Under the pieces are notes generated by a model. That model worked only from the letters and a program-made list of their open reading frames with translations, searched no databases and had not been told where the DNA came from. The position numbers were made by a program, and so were the translations under genes. 64,000 nt of DNA, from NCBI RefSeq assembly GCF_028776105.2, contig NZ_CP145606.1:744001-808000 (forward strand). Reading direction: 5' to 3'. Source of the DNA: Neisseria leonii (GTDB taxonomy: Bacteria > Pseudomonadota > Gammaproteobacteria > Burkholderiales > Neisseriaceae). Shown in pieces: positions 7,616 to 13,669 of the stretch; within the stretch, counting starts at the first letter, position 1; each line of letters starts with the position of its first letter.

Positions 7616-7849
7616 TTACTGGTTATCCACAGTCAAAACAGTTCGGCTTGCAACACCGTATATAACAATCTCCGATTGGTTCGACATATTGTCGACCGGC
7701 AGCAGCGGAATACCGCGCCGGTTGAAAATGCCCCACTTCTCGCCGAAAACGCGACCGATCAATTGCGCGCCGCCGAAACCGATCAGCGCATTGCCGATAT
7801 GCTGCGGCATCTTCGGCACATTCGGAACGCCTATGCTGTTCCACTTCAT
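7616..7849 (-). CDS. Small hypothetical protein, possibly phage-derived
   Basis: A 77-residue open frame with a good AAAGG ribosome-binding site before ATG 7849 (a second ATG directly precedes it). The protein includes GFGGAQLIGRVFGEKWGIFN and then PLLPVDNMSNQSEIV. A KWGIF segment like this occurs near the start of some phage neck or virion proteins, but I do not recognise a family with confidence. It lies between the solo repeat and the CRISPR array, overlaps the start of the plus-strand HTH gene, and may be part of a decaying insertion. Confidence 0.4.
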   Translation of the reverse strand: MKWNSIGVPNVPKMPQHIGNALIGFGGAQLIGRVFGEKWGIFNRRGIPLLPVDNMSNQSEIVIYGVASRTVLTVDNQ

Positions 7850-8273
7850 CATTTACCTTTCAGACGGCCTGACTTACTTGTTTGAAACCGATAAACCGCT
7901 TATAAACGGCATCATTCAGTACCGCAGAAGCCAAAAACGAGATGAACGCACCACCGGCTACCCAATCATCAAAGACAAAAACGGCAGCCCCGCATTCGTC
8001 GTCCTGCCCTATGCGGATTTCCGACGCATCATGCATCCGACAGACACCCACAACGACATACCGTCCGAAGTGGCCGATGCAGCCTTGGACAACAACCGGT
8101 CTGCCCTGCGCGCATGGAGGGAATACCTGGGACTGACCCAAAGCGGAGTTGCCGCCAAACCGGGCATCAGCCAAGCGGCCTACTCCCAACACGAAAACAG
8201 CCGAACCCTGCGCCGGTCCACCCGCGCCAAAATCGCCGCCTTGGGCATCAACAGCGGGCAGCCCGGCTTTTAA
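7833..8273 (+). pseudogene. Antitoxin-like helix-turn-helix gene, probably N-terminally truncated
   Basis: The C-terminal 110 residues look like a known antitoxin architecture. A Phd/YefM-like strand region, IIKDKNGSPAFVVLPYADF, is joined to a Cro/C1-type helix-turn-helix (ALRAWREYLGLTQSGVAAKP to GISQAAYSQHE). The first 35 residues from ATG 7833 show no relation to such proteins and include an uptake sequence, so the native start seems lost. Within the helix-turn-helix a Lys-Pro pair replaces the usual Arg-Leu, which would distort helix two. No matching toxin gene is present. I read it as a remnant of a toxin-antitoxin locus inserted beside the CRISPR array. Confidence 0.5.
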
Positions 8274-8281
8274 AGCAAAAG

Positions 8282-8307
8282 GCCGTCTGAACCGTTTTTC
8301 AGACGGC
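8282..8307. terminator. Uptake-sequence pair between the HTH remnant and the CRISPR array
   Basis: GCCGTCTGAA (8282-8291) and its complement TTCAGACGGC (8298-8307) form a 10-base stem with a 6-base loop, a standard Neisseria terminator. It ends 16 bases before the last repeat of the array and could stop transcripts entering from the HTH remnant, or end the CRISPR precursor. Confidence 0.6.
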
Positions 8308-8323
8308 TCCAGTTTCCGCTACC

Positions 8324-8834
8324 TAATCAGTCCCCGTGTGGTGGGGCTTTTTTGTTTCGTCAAACTTTTGAATGACTATCTTGCCAAATTCCGTCTCAAT
8401 CCCCGTGTGGTGGGGCTTTTTTGTTTCAAAAGAATGAAACCGATACTGACATGGGACGAACGTCTCAATCCCCGTGTGGTGGGGCTTTTTTGTTTCCTTC
8501 TGTTTCGAGAACGGCCATGCCGAAATTGGTCTCAATCCCCGTGTGGTGGGGCTTTTTTGTTTCGTTCCGGTTTGCTGAATGAGAGTGAGTTGAATGGTCT
8601 CAATCCCCGTGTGGTGGGGCTTTTTTGTTTCTAAACCAGCAGAGGAACAGTACAAACGTACCGGTCTCAAATCCCCGTGTGGTGGGGCTTTTTTGTTTCT
8701 GAAAACGTGCCGTATTTATGTGAACTTACGGGTCTCAATCCCCGTGTGGTGGGGCTTTTTTGTTTCAGTATGGCATTGCGGCATTGGGCGGTTGTGATAG
8801 TCTCAATCCCCGTGTGGTGGGGCTTTTTTGTTTC
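8324..8834 (-). CRISPR. CRISPR array, 8 repeats and 7 spacers, type III-A
   Basis: Repeats are 35 bases and lie at 8324-8358, 8393-8427, 8462-8496, 8529-8563, 8597-8631, 8664-8699, 8732-8766 and 8800-8834; spacers are 32-34 bases. Six are identical. The repeat at 8664 has one extra A (36 bases). The repeat at 8324 has lost its first seven bases. Read on the minus strand the repeat begins GAAACAAAAAAGCCCC, contains a CCCC/GGGG hairpin and ends ATTGAGAC, a typical 8-base crRNA tag. The decayed copy is at the minus-strand 3' end. The array is therefore transcribed in the direction of the cas genes, with its leader next to cas6. Spacers match nothing I noticed in the window. Confidence 0.97.
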
Positions 8835-8899
8835 GGCAGACCCTGATATCTCCTTTCATAAACAATCCATTACAAATACACTTTCCAAAACGGCTCACT
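8835..8899 (-). promoter_or_regulatory. Short leader between cas6 and the CRISPR array
   Basis: The 65 bases between the cas6 stop and the first repeat are AT-rich on the minus strand, including GTGTATTTGTAATGGATTG. This is the only candidate leader if the array is read on the minus strand. It is short for a leader, so transcription may also run in from the cas10-cas6 operon. No clear promoter can be named. Confidence 0.4.
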
Positions 8900-9871
8900 T
8901 TAACAAAGTTGATCTTCATGTCCCGGCGGTTCCGAAAGTTGGTAGCGTCCCAAACCGAATACTGTTTCCTTGCCGATATGCAGCCATTGGCCGATATACA
9001 GAAGTTGGGCAAATGCTAACGGAAGGCTGTTGAATTGCCAAGTACCGGTGATGCCGCCCAACACCATTTTCTGCTGCTGCCGGTTGGAATAGCGTGTCCA
9101 ATCCTGCCATTGTAAATCGGCGTGGTTCGGTATGCTGTCGGCAACGGCGGCAAGTTTGCCGAATTCGGCCTCTAAGGGCATTTCCCAATACCGGGTGGCT
9201 ATGGCCGAGATACGGCGCATCAGTTGGCGCAGCAGTATACCGGCCTGTACGCGGCGGATGCCCAGAACGCTGCTCTTGCTTTGCAGCCGGATCGGCGTGC
9301 GGATGTGCAGGGTACAGGTTTCGGGATAGCGGAGGGGCAAGACCAGGGTATCGGGGTGCGGCAGTATCTGGCCGTCTGCAAATATGCTCTGCCAGCCTTC
9401 CGGCGTTTCCACGGCAATATTGCCCAATACGCCCTGTCCGCGGAGCGGACCGATACCGCGCCGGAATGCCTGTTGGAAGCTGTGGGCAATCAGCGGCAGC
9501 CGGCTGCGGGCTCGGCCGAGCAATACCATTTCAAAGGAAAAGGTTTCGCCTTTGCCGTAGCCGGTGCGTCCGTTTTCCGGGGCTTCGATGATATAGGGTG
9601 CCGGCGGGGTCTGCCGAAAGCTGCTGCTGAGCCGGTTGTCGGCAGTCGGAGCAAACAGGCGGGTGTAGGGGCAGCTTTGCTGCAAGGGGCAGCCGCCGCA
9701 TTCTTTCTGCCGGGTCATGCAGGCGGCACGGCGCAGGGCGTGGCCGAATGCACCGCGCAGGGTGGAGCCGGCATATTCGGGCAGGCGCAGTTCGCTCTCT
9801 ACGGTAAAGTCGAAGCGGTAGCGCGCCAGCGGCAGCTCATGGGGCAGCTTCAGGGCTTGGTGGTGGGTCAT
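8900..9871 (-). CDS. cas6: CRISPR RNA-processing endoribonuclease Cas6
   Basis: A 323-residue RAMP-fold protein that cuts the CRISPR precursor within the repeat, leaving the 8-base tag. It has the Cas6 opening YRFDFTVESELRLPEYAGST. A Cys-rich patch with the pattern C-x2-C-x5-C (residues about 58-67) is common in this Cas6 group. The Gly-rich RNA-binding loop GKETVFGLGRY lies near the C-terminus. The gene lies 40 bases downstream of csm5 and directly upstream of the array, as expected for a dedicated processing enzyme. The catalytic residue is not conserved across Cas6 families, so I do not assign it. Confidence 0.88.
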   Translation of the reverse strand: MTHHQALKLPHELPLARYRFDFTVESELRLPEYAGSTLRGAFGHALRRAACMTRQKECGGCPLQQSCPYTRLFAPTADNRLSSSFRQTPPAPYIIEAPENGRTGYGKGETFSFEMVLLGRARSRLPLIAHSFQQAFRRGIGPLRGQGVLGNIAVETPEGWQSIFADGQILPHPDTLVLPLRYPETCTLHIRTPIRLQSKSSVLGIRRVQAGILLRQLMRRISAIATRYWEMPLEAEFGKLAAVADSIPNHADLQWQDWTRYSNRQQQKMVLGGITGTWQFNSLPLAFAQLLYIGQWLHIGKETVFGLGRYQLSEPPGHEDQLC

Positions 9872-9911
9872 GGCTATTTTTTCTCACAGGCTGTGTTCAG
9901 GCAGCTTGGTT

Positions 9912-11573
9912 CTACTCGCCGCGCAGGCGGCGCAATACGGCCTTGATTTCTTTTTCGCGCTTGCCTTGAAACAATGAAGGCTTTTCTTTTTCCATTTTTT
10001 TGAAGCTCATCAGCTCAGCCAGCTGTATTTGTTCTTCCCGTGCCAGCTCTGTGGCGGCCTGTTCAAGGGCAGACAGCAGGCTTTGGTAAAATTGGGTGTG
10101 CGCCGACCGGTTGCGGTCGTCATACACAAAGTCTTTCAGTTTCTGCATCCATACGGCAGCCAGCCGCTGTGCCGGAGCCATGGCTGCCAGCTCGGCCTCG
10201 CGGCGGGCGGCCTCTTCGGCTTGCTGCCGTTGTTTGGCTATACGTTCCTGATCGGCCTGTCGGGCGGCTGCCTGTAATGCGGCTTTGCGCTCGGCGGCAC
10301 GGGCTTTGCGTTCGGCCAAACGCTGATGGATTTGTCGGATGGCCGGCAGATGGCTGCCGTTGTCCGTGCACCATTGTTTCAAGGCGGTGTTGTCATCTTG
10401 CGGGTCTATTTCGACCAAGACCCAGCCGAAGGGCAGCAGGCCGTGGGTTTCTTTTGCCGCTTGAGCGGCCAGCCATACGGTTGTGGTTTTGGATTCGACA
10501 GTGGGTTTCTGCCCTTCGCCCTGCATAATTTTGATTTGCGCCAGGCTTTCAATCGTTTTACTCTCTGCCCCGCCGTGTTTGCCCAAACGCAGCAGCATAA
10601 TGCTGCCTTGATCCAGCTTCGGCTGTAATTGTGCCAGCAAGTTGCGGATGTGTTTGAGCCAATCGGGATCAATCAGGCCGCGCGGTTCCAGCAGCGCACA
10701 TTCCTGCTCAAACCGATGCAGGTGGTAGCGGTTGGCATCTTGGGCCAGTTGTTGCAGGCTGTGCGGACGGGCATGCTCTTGCGGCAGGCTTTTGTGCGGC
10801 TGCCTGATCGGTGGCCGGTGCGCCAGCAGCAGATGCTGGATGGTGCAGTCGGCGGCAAAGGCACGGTACTGGCCGTGCTGGATGGTTTCCCGCCGCCCGG
10901 TCACGTTTTTGCCTTTAACCATTTGGCCGTCTTGAATGATTTTTGCCTTTTTGTGGTTGGTGGCGTACTGGATTTGGGTAGCCACTGCTGCGGTCGGCAT
11001 AAAGTCGGCGGTTTTCAACAGGCGAAAGCCGTCTGAAGCAAAACTGCCCAGGTAATCTTTTTCAAAACGGGCTGCCTCCCGCTCCGACGGTTTCGGCTGC
11101 GGTATCTGCCCGCCGACCATGCGTTCCAGCACAGTGGTGCGCAAGCAACCCTTGAATGCGCTGCCGGGAATATAGGGCTGATGGGTTTGCGGATTGGCAA
11201 TAGTGCGTTCAATCTCCAAACTGTTAGCCCCGGTTTTATCACCGGCTTCACGGTTGGCAGGCTTGCCCGCTTTTTCGCGGTATTCTTTTTCCAAGGCTCT
11301 GCTCACTGCGACAGCATGGTAGGCACTGTTGACAAAGGTTTGGGCGTGGGTGTGGAAATAGCGCTGGATCCGGTCGATTGTCCCTGCCCGGGCAGCCTGC
11401 CACAATTCGCTGAGCTGCGGCGGACTTAACTCCGCCTGTACCGGATCAAATGCATACAGCACGCCGTCTGTAATTACATAATTGGTCGGTTCGTAATGCT
11501 CGCCGCAACCCAAATGAATGGGGGAGAGCGGGGTGAGAAACAGGCGGTGCCGGCTGAAAAAGGCTTGACTCAT
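9912..11573 (-). CDS. csm5: Type III-A effector subunit Csm5, with a long coiled-coil extension
   Basis: A 553-residue RAMP protein that caps the crRNA 3' end of the Csm complex. The N-terminal half is classic Csm5: FFSRHRLFLTPLSPIHLGCG, then QPYIPGSAFKGCLRTTVLER, the RAMP loop shared with Csm3. Csm5 proteins are usually about 350-450 residues. This one has an extra Ala/Gln/Arg/Glu-rich helical segment at about residues 410-480 (AERKARAAERKAALQAAARQ and onward), followed by a basic C-terminal domain rich in Lys. The start at 11573 has GGAG upstream and removes an uptake-sequence-derived leader. It is followed closely by cas6 and preceded by csm4. Confidence 0.88.
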   Translation of the reverse strand: MSQAFFSRHRLFLTPLSPIHLGCGEHYEPTNYVITDGVLYAFDPVQAELSPPQLSELWQAARAGTIDRIQRYFHTHAQTFVNSAYHAVAVSRALEKEYREKAGKPANREAGDKTGANSLEIERTIANPQTHQPYIPGSAFKGCLRTTVLERMVGGQIPQPKPSEREAARFEKDYLGSFASDGFRLLKTADFMPTAAVATQIQYATNHKKAKIIQDGQMVKGKNVTGRRETIQHGQYRAFAADCTIQHLLLAHRPPIRQPHKSLPQEHARPHSLQQLAQDANRYHLHRFEQECALLEPRGLIDPDWLKHIRNLLAQLQPKLDQGSIMLLRLGKHGGAESKTIESLAQIKIMQGEGQKPTVESKTTTVWLAAQAAKETHGLLPFGWVLVEIDPQDDNTALKQWCTDNGSHLPAIRQIHQRLAERKARAAERKAALQAAARQADQERIAKQRQQAEEAARREAELAAMAPAQRLAAVWMQKLKDFVYDDRNRSAHTQFYQSLLSALEQAATELAREEQIQLAELMSFKKMEKEKPSLFQGKREKEIKAVLRRLRGE

Positions 11574-11619
11574 GCTTGCGCTCCGAGGCATCCGGCCGTC
11601 TGAAAACGGCAACGGGAAG

Positions 11620-12561
11620 TTAATTCAATACTTCGGTATCCAAATCAAAAAACAGGGCGGGTGCATAGCCCTGGTGTACGGCCTCCGGCTGGCTGTGCGA
11701 AATACCGGAGATCCCCTGCCCCACATACGGCCTGCCTGAAACGGTTCCACTCAAAACGGCACCGGTTTGCGCCATCAATACCGGCTGTTTAAACGGCCGG
11801 CCGCTGCGGGCCTGTACATTGCCGTGCCGCCCGAACCGGGTTTGGGTATGGTAGTAACTGTGTCGTGCGGCATAGCCCAAATTCTGCGGACAGCAGGCAG
11901 CCAGAGTCAAAACGGCATTGCCTTGGGCCCGGAACAGGCCGCTCTCTGCAAACTGTCGGACACTGAACTTGCCCAAGCCTGAGGAAGCATCGCGCCCATA
12001 GCCTGTTTGCCCGATATTCTCCAACACCCGTTGCAGTGAGGCTTTTTTCAGACGGCCTTCATCCAACAGGCAGTAAACCGCCCATGTGCTGCCGTCGGCA
12101 TACCAAATCTGCTCGCTCTCATACGGTGCAAACCGGCCGCCGGTGCCTGTGGTGCAGGTTTGGCGGTTGAGACTGTTGTGTGGCCGACGGTGGCTGCCTG
12201 CCAGGTGCGGGCTGATTTCGGCACCGCTTTGTGCCTGCTGCTGCCATAGACGGCTGTCGGTACCCAATGCATTTTCAGGCAACCATTGTTTTTTCTTCAG
12301 CTTTTTACGGTCGGTTTCCGCCCCTGTCAGCCAATAGGCAGACGGCAGGGTGGGCAGGGGCAGGTAACCGTCCGGAAAAGCATCGGAAACTACCAAAAAA
12401 GGTCTATTGTCGGTGTAACCGTGCAGGCAGTCGGCCAGAACGCCGGTACCGTATTGCTCGGCAATACCCCAACAGATATGGCCGAACAGGGTGTCTCCCG
12501 CCAGCGGGGTGCCGAAAGCGGTTTCGGGGCACAAAGTCAGTTTATAGGCTTGCATGGGCAT
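11620..12561 (-). CDS. csm4: Type III-A effector subunit Csm4
   Basis: A 313-residue RAMP protein that holds the 5' tag of the crRNA and contacts Cas10 at the foot of the Csm complex. The opening YKLTLCPETAFGTPLAGDTL is the normal Csm4/Cas5-like start. The Gly-rich loop is GQTGYGRDASSGLGKF. Its ATG at 12561 overlaps the csm3 stop codon (TGATG), indicating translational coupling; an ATG two codons later is also possible. An uptake sequence lies inside the gene near 12047. Length is normal for Csm4 and no disruption is seen. Confidence 0.9.
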   Translation of the reverse strand: MPMQAYKLTLCPETAFGTPLAGDTLFGHICWGIAEQYGTGVLADCLHGYTDNRPFLVVSDAFPDGYLPLPTLPSAYWLTGAETDRKKLKKKQWLPENALGTDSRLWQQQAQSGAEISPHLAGSHRRPHNSLNRQTCTTGTGGRFAPYESEQIWYADGSTWAVYCLLDEGRLKKASLQRVLENIGQTGYGRDASSGLGKFSVRQFAESGLFRAQGNAVLTLAACCPQNLGYAARHSYYHTQTRFGRHGNVQARSGRPFKQPVLMAQTGAVLSGTVSGRPYVGQGISGISHSQPEAVHQGYAPALFFDLDTEVLN

Positions 12562-13268
12562 CACTTCGCAAAGGGTTGCATGGCATCAAAGTCATCAACC
12601 GCCTGATCATTCACGCGCAGGTTCTCGAACTTCACTTTACCGTAACCGCGAGAACCGGAACCGCCCAAGCTGTCCCATTCAAGCAGTTTCAGGCCTTGCA
12701 GCAGGGTATTGAGCAGAGCTTTGTCGTCGCCGTCGAATTCTTTGACCGTCAGTTTAAAGTCGAATCGGGCACCCGCAGGCACACGCTCGGTTTGCCGGGG
12801 GTGCTCTGCCGTACCGGCAATGCGGTTGATGCGGTTTTCGTTTTTCACTTCGGTCAGCAGCAGATTATTGTCGCGCAGGTGTTTCACATAATCCCGGTTC
12901 AAGGCGCAATCCCAGAATGACACGCGGGTGTGGCCGATTTCCTGCTGCAGGGTTTCGCTTTGGCTGTCACCGCTGATACCGAACAATTGCAAAATATGTT
13001 TGACTGCGGTTTTGTCGGCACCTTGCGCACTTTCATATTCGAATTTGCCCAAGGGAGCCTCCTGCACCATACCGCTTTTCCATTCCAGCAGACTGCGGAT
13101 TTTGCCTTTGAGGCTGCTGCCGGGAATATACGGCTCGCCGCTGACCGGATGTTTGATCACGCTGTTGTCGATGCCGCCGATGTGGATTTCCCCTTCACCC
13201 GCACCAATGTGCAAGCCGGTTTGCAACACCAAAGCCGCTTCCAGAATATGAATATTGGTCAGTTTCAT
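12561..13268 (-). CDS. csm3: Type III-A backbone RNase Csm3
   Basis: A 235-residue backbone subunit present in several copies per complex. Each cuts bound target RNA at 6-base intervals. The catalytic Asp is present as Asp34 in HIGGIDNSVIKHP, so target-RNA cleavage should be active. The RAMP signatures PYIPGSSLKGKIRSLLEW and the C-terminal GGSGSRGYGKVKF are intact. The start codon overlaps the csm2 stop (ATGA). Length and order within the operon are standard. Confidence 0.95.
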   Translation of the reverse strand: MKLTNIHILEAALVLQTGLHIGAGEGEIHIGGIDNSVIKHPVSGEPYIPGSSLKGKIRSLLEWKSGMVQEAPLGKFEYESAQGADKTAVKHILQLFGISGDSQSETLQQEIGHTRVSFWDCALNRDYVKHLRDNNLLLTEVKNENRINRIAGTAEHPRQTERVPAGARFDFKLTVKEFDGDDKALLNTLLQGLKLLEWDSLGGSGSRGYGKVKFENLRVNDQAVDDFDAMQPFAK

Positions 13269-13669
13269 GTCGTGCTCCTGAATGATTTTACTTCACCGGC
13301 TTTGCGGAACCCCAGCACGGCTTCAAAAAAGAGTTTGGCATTTTTAAGGGCTGCCGCACTGTCGATTTGGCCGATAATGATGTTGAACATATCGACAAAA
13401 TTCTCGTCCACATGACCGCGCCCTCGCGCATAGGCCGCCTTGGCTTTCAACATTTGGATAAACGGTGCGGCTTGTTGGTATTCGCACTCACTCTCGGCAG
13501 CCTGACAAACCTTGTCGTGCCACATGGCCAATTCGTCGTAAAACTTACGCAACTGGCTGGATTTGTTGCGATCGGCCTTGACAATATACTCCGCCGCCTC
13601 TTGTGCCACGCTGCTGAAAATATCAACCGGCAACTGTTCGGTATTTAATCGGATTCGGCTCAGATCCAT
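13265..13669 (-). CDS. csm2: Type III-A small subunit Csm2
   Basis: A 134-residue, mostly helical protein forming the minor filament of the Csm complex alongside Csm3. The C-terminal part, GHVDENFVDMFNIIIGQID, is the most recognisable stretch of Csm2. The N-terminus is variable as usual. Start and stop overlap cas10 (TAATG) and csm3 (ATGA), so the four genes are translationally linked. Confidence 0.88.
   Translation of the reverse strand: MDLSRIRLNTEQLPVDIFSSVAQEAAEYIVKADRNKSSQLRKFYDELAMWHDKVCQAAESECEYQQAAPFIQMLKAKAAYARGRGHVDENFVDMFNIIIGQIDSAAALKNAKLFFEAVLGFRKAGEVKSFRSTT

Noticed and set aside
8149..8634. An open frame crossing the CRISPR array, plus similar ones on both strands
   Set aside because: The repeated VVGLFCF or KKPHHTGIET segments are translations of the CRISPR repeat, not protein repeats.
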